Positions 43,632 to 51,532 of a stretch of 64,000 nt of DNA are shown piece by piece (the stretch's first letter is position 1; each line of letters opens with the position of its first letter). This DNA is from Bacteroidota bacterium (GTDB taxonomy: Bacteria > Bacteroidota > Bacteroidia > 2-12-FULL-35-15). The position numbers were made by a program, and so were the translations under genes. Under the pieces are notes generated by a model. It was not told the DNA's origin. It ran no database searches and saw nothing but the letters and a program-made list of their open reading frames with translations. The stretch lies in assembly GCA_017303895.1 (NCBI GenBank), contig JAFLBF010000001.1:310001-374000 (forward strand), read 5' to 3'.

Positions 43632-45056
43632 ATGAAAAATAAAATTCTACTATTCGTTGCTTTATCGTTGTTTTCGATAAAGGTATTTTCAGACAGTAAT
43701 GAAGACTTGTTTGAAGCATGCAAACAAGGAAACCTTGAAAAAGTAAAAAAGGCTTTATCAAAAGGGGCAGATGTAAATGCTGTAGACGCAGAAGGTCATA
43801 CGCCAATCGGACACTCCTTTTTCTGGCCGGAAATTGTTGGGCATTTGCTCGATAATGGAGCCGATGCATCAATAAGCGTTGTCATGTTAAACTCCTGCAC
43901 CTTCTATTGTGAAGAAACATTCAAGGTATTAATGGCTAAGGGTGTTGATCCACAAAAATCAATAAAAGTTGGTGGAGGAAAAGTAACGGTATTTAACAAA
44001 CTATTGGATGATGAGAAAGCAAAAGGAGAGGGTGCCGACAAAGACAAGATCAAATACTATGAAAAAATGATCAAAAGTGCAGGAAAGAATATTCCCACAA
44101 CGTTCACTGTTTATCCCGTTTTTGCAGCTATTGGATCTGCAAACAAAGTGATCATTGATGAATTAGTTAAGAATAAGGTAAATTTCAAATTCGTTGGAGA
44201 GGATGGTCTTTCCTCAATTGGAAAATACGTACAATCTGTCCGCACAGCGGATGTGTATATGTCATATATCGCATCCACGGCAACTGCATTGGAAAGCAGA
44301 GGATACAAAGTGCCTGATTGGTTTAGAAATATTGATCAAAGCAAATATTATACTCCTGCAGAAGTTTTAAATATCCTTTCGGAGCAAGGAGCTGATCTTA
44401 ATCAAAAAGTAAAAACAGCTCATGGAGAAAAATCACCTTTGCTAGCAGCCATGGGTTATAAAGGGAATTCCGGTTCTGATCCAAATGCGATCATTGCCCT
44501 GATAAAAAAGGGAGCCAATGCAAATGAGGAAGATGATAAATGGGGGGCTGTTATCAATTTAGCTATACGAAAAGGGAATTTGTCTATCGTAAAAGCATTA
44601 GTTGAAAGCGGAGCTAACGTTAATATAGAATCGAAAGAATATGATGATAAGGCGGGTCAATATTCAAAAGGATTTACTCCTTTAACCATTGCTGCAATGG
44701 TTGACAAACTAGATATTGTAAAATATTTGCTTGATTCTGGAGCAAAACCCGCTGAAGGAGTGTACGGTTTCTCAGGCAATATTAAAACAGGGTGTGCTAC
44801 AGATGTAAAAAACAAAACAGCAATTTTCTTCGCCATTGAAAATGGAAATTTCGAAATGGTAAAAATACTTGTTGAATCAACTACTTTCAATTGGGGAGAA
44901 AAAAAGTATGAGACGAAACAATTGACCTTATCCAATACACATAACACAACTAAAATTACCACCTGCTTTAACGATGGTTCTTATACTCCTTCACAATATG
45001 CGAAAGAAGTTGGAGCAAAAGAAATTTTAAACTATTTGAAATCAAAAAACCTATAA
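43632..45056 (+). CDS. Exported ankyrin-repeat protein
   Basis: A 474-residue protein. The signal peptide (ILLFVALSLFSIKVFS) implies periplasmic location. Ankyrin repeats are visible at about 23-75 (LFEACKQGNLEKVKKALSKG, ADVNAVDAEGHTPIGHSFFW), 250-310 (SPLLAAMGYKGNSGSDPNAI) and 315-460 (VINLAIRKGNLSIVKALVES, FTPLTIAAMVDKLDIVKYLL, TAIFFAIENGNFEMVKILVE). A region at about 95-210 lacks clear repeats. It leads a co-directional group of three exported proteins, with only 2 nt to the LamG gene, and lies next to a two-component system with a shared operator-like site. Partner unknown. Confidence 0.88.
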   Translation: MKNKILLFVALSLFSIKVFSDSNEDLFEACKQGNLEKVKKALSKGADVNAVDAEGHTPIGHSFFWPEIVGHLLDNGADASISVVMLNSCTFYCEETFKVLMAKGVDPQKSIKVGGGKVTVFNKLLDDEKAKGEGADKDKIKYYEKMIKSAGKNIPTTFTVYPVFAAIGSANKVIIDELVKNKVNFKFVGEDGLSSIGKYVQSVRTADVYMSYIASTATALESRGYKVPDWFRNIDQSKYYTPAEVLNILSEQGADLNQKVKTAHGEKSPLLAAMGYKGNSGSDPNAIIALIKKGANANEEDDKWGAVINLAIRKGNLSIVKALVESGANVNIESKEYDDKAGQYSKGFTPLTIAAMVDKLDIVKYLLDSGAKPAEGVYGFSGNIKTGCATDVKNKTAIFFAIENGNFEMVKILVESTTFNWGEKKYETKQLTLSNTHNTTKITTCFNDGSYTPSQYAKEVGAKEILNYLKSKNL

Positions 45057-45058
45057 AC

Positions 45059-46084
45059 ATGAGAAAACAATTATTTAATATCATACTACTAACAACAGGT
45101 ATTGTATATGGAGCATCCGCTCAACAAGCATATTATCCTTTTAGCGGAAACGCAAACGATGCTTCCGGGAATAATCACCATGGAGTGGTAACCAACGCAA
45201 CGCTAACTAATGACAGGAATTCGAATGCCAATAGTGCATATAATTTCAATGGAACAACAGCATACATTGAAATTGCTGACACTTCAGCATTTAGCATAGG
45301 GCAAAGTAGTTTCTCCCTAAGCTATTGGTTTAAAACAAGTAGTACACAAAGTTATATGTTTGCATTCTCAACGGGGGTACAAGCGTTTTCAAGTGGTATT
45401 TCATCAGTTGTTAATTACAATTCTAATGGGGATGTTATTTTAGCAGTTGGTGCAACCGGCTCATTTAATAATACAAATTCTATCATTATTGGAACCGCCA
45501 GTTCCTTTAATGATGGAAATTGGCATCATTATGTAGGTATAGTAGATAAAGCAAATAACCGAGCAAAGATCTATATTGATAATGTACTACAGACACTTGT
45601 TCAAATAAATGCTTTTGGACAAACCGGAGGAACACTCGTTAATAGTGATAAAGAACTAGATATAACAGGTGTTGACTTCTCCACAAAGCCATCGCATTTA
45701 GCTTATATTGGTAAAAGCGGAAATCAATTCGTTAATCAATCTTACAGTGGAGATATTGACGATTTAGGCTTCTATACCTCTGCCATCTCCGCATCAGATG
45801 TTAACACATTGTTTAATGGTGGAGCATTAAGTATCAATGAGTCCACATCATCATTTGCATTTGATCTTTTCCCTAATCCAGCTGTCGATAAAATATATTT
45901 TACAGAAAAGGAGTTACAAAATAACCTTACCGCACATATATTCTCTACAGATGGTAAATTATTGAAAACCGAACAGATCAATTACGGTTCGGTTGATGTA
46001 TCGGACCTTCCTAAGGGTTTCTATTTTATTCAAATCATAGATCACAACGAAATAATTGGTGTAAACAAATTTATAAAACAATAA
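45059..46084 (+). CDS. LamG-domain type A T9SS protein
   Basis: A 341-residue secreted protein: signal peptide (IILLTTGIVYGASAQQ), a LamG/concanavalin-like domain (about 20-240; AYYPFSGNANDASGNNHHG, FSLSYWFKTSSTQ, GNWHHYVGIVDKANNRAKIY, SGDIDDLGFYTSAIS), and a type A sorting domain (about 260-341; FDLFPNPAVDKIYFTEKE, IFSTDGKLLKT, SDLPKGFYFIQI, NKFIKQ). It probably binds a sugar or protein ligand on the surface. It starts 2 nt after the ankyrin gene, so they are probably co-translated. Confidence 0.9.
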   Translation: MRKQLFNIILLTTGIVYGASAQQAYYPFSGNANDASGNNHHGVVTNATLTNDRNSNANSAYNFNGTTAYIEIADTSAFSIGQSSFSLSYWFKTSSTQSYMFAFSTGVQAFSSGISSVVNYNSNGDVILAVGATGSFNNTNSIIIGTASSFNDGNWHHYVGIVDKANNRAKIYIDNVLQTLVQINAFGQTGGTLVNSDKELDITGVDFSTKPSHLAYIGKSGNQFVNQSYSGDIDDLGFYTSAISASDVNTLFNGGALSINESTSSFAFDLFPNPAVDKIYFTEKELQNNLTAHIFSTDGKLLKTEQINYGSVDVSDLPKGFYFIQIIDHNEIIGVNKFIKQ

Positions 46085-46088
46085 TCCC

Positions 46089-47294
46089 ATGAAAAAAATT
46101 ATACTCTTTAGCTGTTTGCTGAGCGTTCTGTCGTTCATAACCAAAGCGCAAGTGATCATTAATGACAATTTTGACACGTTTTCACAAGGCTGGAATTTTT
46201 ATACAAGCAATTGTCCGGTGCAGTACATTGGAGAGATCGATTCAACAACGAGCGTCACAGGAAAATCCTTTAAGATCACGAAAACCGATTGCAATGGAAC
46301 ATGTATTCCAAACATTCAAATTGAAATGGGATACAAAAAAAACTTTTCGATTCCATCTCACTCTACCAAGTTAGCTTTTTCTGTAAGTTGCAGAGCAAAT
46401 TCAACCTCCACACAATCAGTAGTAACTAGTGCGGTTTTGCGAATTTATGACGAAAGAAATAACGTTTTTATTGCGAATGATATTTTTATGATCGCAGGGG
46501 GAACAACAGAATCGGGCTGGATCAATTATTCAAACAATTTTACACTGCCTTGTCCAGGCACAGATTCCATCAGCGTCTATTTATTTTCTTTTGATGCCTG
46601 GAATGGAGGATATTGTCGCTCCACCTGGTTTGACGACCCATATCTAGAGGTTACTGAAACCAACGGAGGAACGCTGCCTATTGGATCACAAACATTGACC
46701 ATTTGTAATGGTGAATCCATCACGGTAGGTGGAAATACGCATTCTACTCCCGGTGTATATACTGATACAATAAGCAGCGCTGCATATACAGGTTGTGATA
46801 GTAGTGTGACCACCACCTTAATTGTTAATTCAGTAAATGTTGGGACATTCGTTTCCGGCAATACAATAACCGCAACTGCAACAGGCGCCACCTATCAATG
46901 GATCGATTGTACAACAGGCGATAGTATCAATGGAGAAACCAACCAAAATTTCACTGCCACTACAAATGGGGACTATGCCGTAATCGTTGAGCAAAATGGA
47001 TGTATCGATACCTCTAATTGTGTTTCAATCATTGTTACAAATATTGGAGAGTGGGAAGAGATCCATTTCGAAATATTCCCCAATCCGGCAACAGATAAAT
47101 TATTTGTTAAGTACAACTCCAAAGGAAGCCGACTGATCAATATATTGGATATAACAGGTAGAGCTATCTATTCAGGCCAATATGACGATGATTTTTCGGA
47201 AATAGAAATCAGTAAATTTGTAGCGGGAATTTATTTCATCAGAATTACGGACAGTAACAGTCATAACTCTATCAAGAAATTTATCAAAAAGTAA
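46089..47294 (+). CDS. Type A T9SS protein with Ig/PKD-like middle
   Basis: A 401-residue secreted protein: signal peptide (ILFSCLLSVLSFITKAQ), an N-terminal beta sandwich (about 20-185, INDNFDTFSQGWNFYTSNC), a segment (about 200-310) with ITVGGNTHSTPGVYTDTISS and CDSSVTTTLIVN as in many gliding-phylum repeats, then a type A sorting domain (about 325-401; FEIFPNPATDKLFVKYNS, ILDITGRAIYSG, FVAGIYFIRI, KKFIKK). It is 4 nt after the LamG gene and ends in a convergent overlap with the channel-like gene. Confidence 0.88.
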   Translation: MKKIILFSCLLSVLSFITKAQVIINDNFDTFSQGWNFYTSNCPVQYIGEIDSTTSVTGKSFKITKTDCNGTCIPNIQIEMGYKKNFSIPSHSTKLAFSVSCRANSTSTQSVVTSAVLRIYDERNNVFIANDIFMIAGGTTESGWINYSNNFTLPCPGTDSISVYLFSFDAWNGGYCRSTWFDDPYLEVTETNGGTLPIGSQTLTICNGESITVGGNTHSTPGVYTDTISSAAYTGCDSSVTTTLIVNSVNVGTFVSGNTITATATGATYQWIDCTTGDSINGETNQNFTATTNGDYAVIVEQNGCIDTSNCVSIIVTNIGEWEEIHFEIFPNPATDKLFVKYNSKGSRLINILDITGRAIYSGQYDDDFSEIEISKFVAGIYFIRITDSNSHNSIKKFIKK

Positions 47295-48030
47295 ATGAGA
47301 AGCCCTGCAATTTGCAGGGCTTTTTATTTTCTTTATCTATCTCTTTTAATTCAGGTACTAATCCAATGATCTTGGAAATGATAAATGCTAAGAACATGGT
47401 TCCTATGAATCCTTGAAATGCAGTAACAAATCGAATATAGCCTGTTGGTGACAAATCGCCATAGCCGATCGTAAGTTGTGTGATCGTACTAAAATAATAG
47501 GAATCGGTCCATGTGGAAAAGCCTTTTAATAATTCATGATTACTAAGGTAGAAAAAGCCGAAAATAAGGATGAGTTCAAAATAATTCCAGATAATCAAAA
47601 TAATTGCGCGAGTATATTTTGTGATGCGGTTAAATCCTTCGGTTCGGATACTGTCAAATAGGATCATGTTTACATTCACCTGAATAATATCGATCAAACG
47701 TAAAGCTAATACAACTGAGATCGCATATTTAAACCAAGGAAAATGCAGATAATTTTCATAAAGAAATGGCATCAGGATCTCAATTCCCATATAGGTAAGA
47801 ATGATCTTCTCCATGAATACCGCCCGTTTATTTGCTATTTCTTTTCTTTCAGCAGAAGTATGTCCTTTTAGTTCTTTGTAATAATAGTCTGTTTTATTTC
47901 CATAAAAAACCTGAAAGGGCAAGAACTGTAATAATCGAAAAAAGAACATGATGGAAGGTGTGATAATTCCATATTCCTTGGAATTCCACTTTAGCTCCTT
48001 TTTTAAGCGCTCTTTTAGTTTCATTATCAA
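47284..48030 (-). CDS. Two-pore-helix K+ channel-like protein
   Basis: A 248-residue membrane protein. Hydrophobic segments at about 85-130 and 140-165 precede the pore signature YYFSTITQLTIGYGDLSPTG, with the selectivity filter TIGYGD as in K+ channels, then the inner helix FVTAFQGFIGTMFLAFIISK. The N-terminal about 80 residues are basic and cytoplasmic. No RCK/TrkA domain is seen. The start is either of two adjacent Met. Its 3' end overlaps the T9SS gene by 11 bp, and a terminator stem lies inside its last codons. Confidence 0.85.
   Translation of the reverse strand: MIMKLKERLKKELKWNSKEYGIITPSIMFFFRLLQFLPFQVFYGNKTDYYYKELKGHTSAERKEIANKRAVFMEKIILTYMGIEILMPFLYENYLHFPWFKYAISVVLALRLIDIIQVNVNMILFDSIRTEGFNRITKYTRAIILIIWNYFELILIFGFFYLSNHELLKGFSTWTDSYYFSTITQLTIGYGDLSPTGYIRFVTAFQGFIGTMFLAFIISKIIGLVPELKEIDKENKKPCKLQGFSFTF
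47300..47325. terminator. Terminator hairpin within the 3' end of the channel gene
   Basis: GCCCTGCAA pairs with TTGCAGGGC (47302-47320), then TTTTTATTTT on the plus strand. It ends the T9SS group although it lies in the coding region of the opposite gene. Confidence 0.8.
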
Positions 48031-48089
48031 GCTAAGTTAGACAAATGTTTGAAAAAAGAAATTGATATTTATCAGCTATAGATATGAAA

Positions 48090-48121
48090 CAAAAAACCTC
48101 CGGTGTTTACCGGAGGTTTTT
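48090..48121. terminator. Terminator at the left boundary of the accessory region
   Basis: AACCTCCGGT (48095-48104) pairs perfectly with ACCGGAGGTT (48109-48118) around GTTT, with A/T tracts on both sides. On the minus strand it directly follows the tRNA-3'-end-like piece, as expected for the terminator of a tRNA gene. Confidence 0.85.
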
Positions 48122-48133
48122 GAGGTCCCGAGC
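48122..48133 (-). other. Putative attachment-site remnant resembling a tRNA 3' end
   Basis: On the minus strand GCTCGGGACCTC reads like the last T-stem bases (GCT), the acceptor strand CGGGACC and discriminator T of a tRNA; a U73 tRNA such as tRNA-Cys would fit. It is directly followed by a terminator, but the sequence upstream (to the right) does not fold as a tRNA. This is what remains at the distal end when an element inserts into a tRNA 3' end. To its right begin genes of accessory type. The intact tRNA would then lie beyond the right edge. Confidence 0.4.
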
Positions 48134-48247
48134 TAATCTGTTGTAGTGTCATTTATGCGACAAATATAGTTGGTTTTCAAGGCTATGACAACCTCTCTCT
48201 CCCTTCCCGCGAGACTTGAGCGAAACGTTCCTATAGGAGCGAAGTTT

Positions 48248-48604
48248 TTAGCCTCTTTTGTCATTTGAACCTCCAATAGCTATACCAGCTAAAAGTGCGA
48301 GAAAAGCTAAAGCCATCCAACCACCGTTGCCATTGCTCGAAGTTTCTTTAGCCGGAACATGGATTATTCTTGGCTGTGGCTCAGGGCGTTTTTTAACCCC
48401 GGTAGCGTAATCGTGTTCCAGTCGTTTACTTGAGTCAAGAAGCGTTTCTTTTGCTTGTCCAAGCATCTTAAACATAGCCTCTGCTGCTGCGGAACCATTG
48501 TTTTTGTCAGGATGAAATAGCAACGCCTTACCCTTGTAGGCCTTATTGATTTCATCAATGGTTGCAGTGTGATGTATTTCTAAAAGTTCGTAGTAGTTTA
48601 CCAT
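48248..48604 (-). CDS. J-domain protein with a C-terminal membrane segment
   Basis: A 118-residue protein. The J domain (about 3-65) has YYELLEIHHTATIDEINKAY and the essential HPD at 31-33 (LLFHPDKNNG), needed to stimulate Hsp70 (DnaK). A Pro/Arg linker follows, then a hydrophobic tail (about 92-110, WMALAFLALLAGIAIG), so it is probably tail-anchored. It has no G/F or zinc domain. It lies 12 nt after the LRAT-like gene and most likely acts with it. It is the first gene inside the putative element. Confidence 0.88.
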   Translation of the reverse strand: MVNYYELLEIHHTATIDEINKAYKGKALLFHPDKNNGSAAAEAMFKMLGQAKETLLDSSKRLEHDYATGVKKRPEPQPRIIHVPAKETSSNGNGGWMALAFLALLAGIAIGGSNDKRG

Positions 48605-48616
48605 AATCTCAATTTT

Positions 48617-49141
48617 TTAATCGTTATCTCTATTTGCAGCGGTTGAAGCCAGTGCGCCAAGGGCGAAGAAGAATAGCCCCCATCCTGCTGCTTTCTTATT
48701 TTCAGAGGCCAAACCAATAAGTGCTGTAGCAGCTCCGCCCACCATCATTGTTTTACCTACTGCATCCACTTGTGGTGAATACTTTTTACCGTACTGTACA
48801 AATGAGGCATAATGCTGGCAGTTGTTCCAAATTAAGTTGTAGCCCTTTTCACCTATTTTAGATATAGCGCGTTTTACGGCCCCTCTCCTTTCAGTATGGT
48901 TGCCATTAAATCTTTCAATACGATTTGGCTCCAATACCTGTAAGAATTGATCCAACTCATGGTGTTTTACAATTTGTACACCATTAGTATAGTTTGCAGC
49001 GAAAAGCGGCTTATTTGTTTCGGAGTGGCGCCCAAGGTACACAGCGAAATGGTCAAACATCCCAGCGAATTTCTTTCTCAAAACGATGGCATCTGCTGGT
49101 TGCAGATTATTTTGTGTTACGAATGCTTCTGTATAAGTCAT
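48617..49141 (-). CDS. LRAT-like (NlpC/P60 superfamily) protein with hydrophobic C-terminus
   Basis: A 174-residue protein. The circularly permuted NlpC/P60 fold of the LRAT group is seen in PADAIVLRKKFAGMFDHFAVYLG (His31 probably catalytic) and NNCQHYASFVQYG (Cys108 in the NCxHF-like motif). The C-terminal about 50 residues hold two hydrophobic stretches (GGAATALIGLAS, GWGLFFFALGALAS). LRAT-like enzymes are lipid acyltransferases or phospholipases. Co-transcribed with the J-domain gene. In animals and viruses related folds modify membranes; the role here is unknown. Confidence 0.8.
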   Translation of the reverse strand: MTYTEAFVTQNNLQPADAIVLRKKFAGMFDHFAVYLGRHSETNKPLFAANYTNGVQIVKHHELDQFLQVLEPNRIERFNGNHTERRGAVKRAISKIGEKGYNLIWNNCQHYASFVQYGKKYSPQVDAVGKTMMVGGAATALIGLASENKKAAGWGLFFFALGALASTAANRDND

Positions 49142-49236
49142 AATTCTATTTTTCTAATTACACCGCTAAGGTCGTGCGTTTTTAGTCTGTTTTGAACTTT
49201 ACATCCATGGAAGTAAAGTTGGAAGTAAAGTTTTTA

Positions 49237-50118
49237 TCAATTAAATGTTTTTAGCCATTCTTTTATCTTCTGCTGATTTTCATTGTATCGTGAGAGATTA
49301 TTCTTAATCCGATTGATTCTTACTTTTGGAGTAACATTTTCCAAAAATATTTTCTCGAAGTCAAGTACATGGTATGTCAAAACGGAGTAATATCCCTTTG
49401 CGTTATGTGCAGAAACGTAAGTTCCTTTTATCTCACTGAAAAAATGAAGAATAATATCAGCCTTTGAATGCGAGAATTTAAGTTCCAAATTGGTAGTTGG
49501 TTGGCTGAATAATTTATTTATGTCTTTCTTTTTACATCCAGTAACATCTGCTATTAGACTTAAAAACTCTTCACGTTTAACATGAGTGCCTTTCCATTTG
49601 TAATACGGAATTTTATTGGTGTACTGCTCGGGCTTGGGCAATACAACGTTTGATTGGTGCTTTTGAGATTCCATTTCAAGCACATCACTTTCAATCCAAA
49701 TGAAAGATTTTAATTTTTCGAAATCATAGTCGTGAAATCGGCATGTATCCTGTAATGAAACAAGCACCTGGTAAGATAGAATAAGCTTATCGGAAACGGT
49801 TTGTTCCAGAAATGATTTGAGTATTGCTCTGCATATCGTACTCAATAACTCCTCATACTGCTCTTTCTCTTTTATATCGCTAATGGTAACGAGTGTTTGA
49901 TTAACACCAGATAAAAGGAGTGACGCAATATGACCAACCTGAATTGATTTTATCTCCCCCTTTTCTAAAACTTTACGCTCTGAAGCTAAGCCTTCATTTA
50001 GTAGGATGACAGCATGATGCAAAGGAATATAAAACCCATGCTTATCAAGCAGGAGTTTTATTTCCTTGTATTCTTTATCAGCATATAGACTGCCGAGAAT
50101 TTTATGCAGGTCAATCAT
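49237..50118 (-). CDS. Hypothetical protein, 293 residues
   Basis: I do not recognise a family. It is a soluble, mostly helical protein without signal peptide or membrane segment. The N-terminal half (about 20-130) is rich in Leu/Ile helices (HHAVILLNEGLASERKVLEK, LLSTICRAILKSFLEQ). The C-terminal part contains YYKWKGTHVKREEFLSLIAD and DINKLFSQPTTNLELKFS, then LSRYNENQQKIKEWLKTF. The C-terminal pattern (W-x-G, then a helical pair, then a short DNA-binding-like helix) is seen in other Bacteroidota element proteins, including the 444-residue protein at 57528. Function unknown. Confidence 0.6.
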   Translation of the reverse strand: MIDLHKILGSLYADKEYKEIKLLLDKHGFYIPLHHAVILLNEGLASERKVLEKGEIKSIQVGHIASLLLSGVNQTLVTISDIKEKEQYEELLSTICRAILKSFLEQTVSDKLILSYQVLVSLQDTCRFHDYDFEKLKSFIWIESDVLEMESQKHQSNVVLPKPEQYTNKIPYYKWKGTHVKREEFLSLIADVTGCKKKDINKLFSQPTTNLELKFSHSKADIILHFFSEIKGTYVSAHNAKGYYSVLTYHVLDFEKIFLENVTPKVRINRIKNNLSRYNENQQKIKEWLKTFN

Positions 50119-50166
50119 TCCGTAAAAATAATAATCAATTTACGGAAAATATTTTATTTCCTTATT

Positions 50167-51531
50167 CTATAATCCTAATAAGGTCTTAATCTGTGATTTA
50201 TCCTCCACCTTTTTCAGTTGCTTATTGAGGTCTTTACACTTATCGCTTGATGCCAACTTAATCATTTTATCAAGGGCCGGAATCAACAGTTCACCCGCTT
50301 TTTGCTTATCGTTAGGAGTTGTTGCATTACTATAAGGAGCGTATAATTCATCAACAATAACTCTTGACTTTTTGTACAAGAATTCGCCTTTAGGATAATC
50401 TAACGCAGATCCATTGTTGATTGGTACAGTAAAAGCATCTGTATACGCTTTCCATTTGTTTTTGATTTCCTCATCCAAAACAGAAAGCTTTTTAGCTTCA
50501 GCAATCAACTTATCGGTAATTATTTTAGCGTGCTTCTGTTGCAGTGGACTTGAATAAAAGCGGCCCTCAACGTTATCAATCTTTTCAACTTGGTATTTTA
50601 CATCATTTACTTTTCCGGCATAAAAACTTTTTTCTAAAGAAAGAATTTTATTAAGGTGTTCCAGTTTTATACCAGCTTCATTACAAATAGAAATGCCTAA
50701 TTCATAATTTCCGGCACTAAAGGCACTATCTGCTTTTGCAGTTGCGTTCGTTTCCTTTTGTGCAGCCATGTTTCTTTTCGAGAAAGTTCCTGGTGATCCA
50801 TCTTCGTTATAGTCCATCAAAACTTCCTTTCCACTTGTCCAGTCATAAAATTCCCATAGCTGTCCATTTGTATAATATGTTTTTGAGGTTAAATATTTTT
50901 CCGTAGTTCCATTGTATTTGTATTCGGCTTCCAATTTTCCATTTGGGAAATACCAATTGTGTGTACCTATCTTTTTGCCTTGAGAATATTCTTGCTCTGA
51001 ACGAACCTTACCGCTCGGATAATAAGTTACTGTTACCTTTCCATCCATAACAGGGCTTCCGTTTGAGTAAACTACTTCGCTCTTCACGAACTCGCATCCT
51101 TTCAAATCATCCTTGTTTTTGATGTTGTAATTGGAGTATGGGTCAATCATTAGCCATTTGCCGTCTTTATTTCCAGCCTTGTAATTGCCCTGTTTTAAAA
51201 CCAAACCATTTTCACCATAGTAAGACGCTGGCCCTTCCAGCACACCATCCTTGAACGTTTCTGATTTCATGACTTCTCTCTTACCATAAACGGTTGTGTA
51301 TTCCTTGTTCAGCCCGTGAAACTGATTTGACTTGTAGTTGTACTCATACACAACAACACCTTTCTGGTCGTATCCCTTGAACCAGCCATTCTTTTCACCG
51401 GCTGCGTTCACTTGATATTCGGCCATTATTTTTGTTTTCTGAATATCGTAAAATTCTTTTTTTACGCTTTGTCCGTAAACTGAACATGCCAGAATAACGA
51501 ACACAAAGATTAAGTTGATTTTTGTTTTCAT
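50167..51531 (-). CDS. Exported MORN-repeat (YwqK-like) protein
   Basis: A 454-residue protein. The signal peptide (INLIFVFVILACSVYGQ) is followed by about eight MORN_2 repeats (about 35-255), for example NGWFKGYDQKGVVVYEYNYK, GPASYYGENGLVLKQGNYK, GKVTVTYYPSGKVRSEQEY and HNWYFPNGKLEAEYKYNG. The C-terminal half (about 265-454) is helical (LLIPALDKMIKLASSDKCKD). These repeats are common in Bacteroidota surface or periplasmic proteins and are sometimes called 'YwqK antitoxin' without evidence of that role. It starts 2 nt after the preceding gene (51533-52132), so the two form one transcript. Confidence 0.8.
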   Translation of the reverse strand: MKTKINLIFVFVILACSVYGQSVKKEFYDIQKTKIMAEYQVNAAGEKNGWFKGYDQKGVVVYEYNYKSNQFHGLNKEYTTVYGKREVMKSETFKDGVLEGPASYYGENGLVLKQGNYKAGNKDGKWLMIDPYSNYNIKNKDDLKGCEFVKSEVVYSNGSPVMDGKVTVTYYPSGKVRSEQEYSQGKKIGTHNWYFPNGKLEAEYKYNGTTEKYLTSKTYYTNGQLWEFYDWTSGKEVLMDYNEDGSPGTFSKRNMAAQKETNATAKADSAFSAGNYELGISICNEAGIKLEHLNKILSLEKSFYAGKVNDVKYQVEKIDNVEGRFYSSPLQQKHAKIITDKLIAEAKKLSVLDEEIKNKWKAYTDAFTVPINNGSALDYPKGEFLYKKSRVIVDELYAPYSNATTPNDKQKAGELLIPALDKMIKLASSDKCKDLNKQLKKVEDKSQIKTLLGL

Positions 51532-51532
51532 G

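Noticed and set aside
40335-44308. Short open frames opposite the DUF4421, kinase and ankyrin genes
   Set aside because: They lie fully inside well-supported genes on the other strand and have no recognisable product.
48122-48200. Complete tRNA gene at the boundary
   Set aside because: Only the last 12-13 nt resemble a tRNA 3' end. No D arm, anticodon arm or matching 5' acceptor strand is found in the adjacent 90 bases on the minus strand.
49237-50118. RteC-like regulator of conjugative transposons
   Set aside because: Position in an element and a helical C-terminus suggested it, but the characteristic motifs of RteC (central Tyr/Phe-rich part and the TxFLDxLKxALxRRM-like end) are not visible. 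Left as hypothetical.
50167-51531. YwqK-type antitoxin of a toxin-antitoxin system
   Set aside because: The repeats match MORN_2, but the protein is exported and no toxin-like partner is present; the antitoxin label is not supported.
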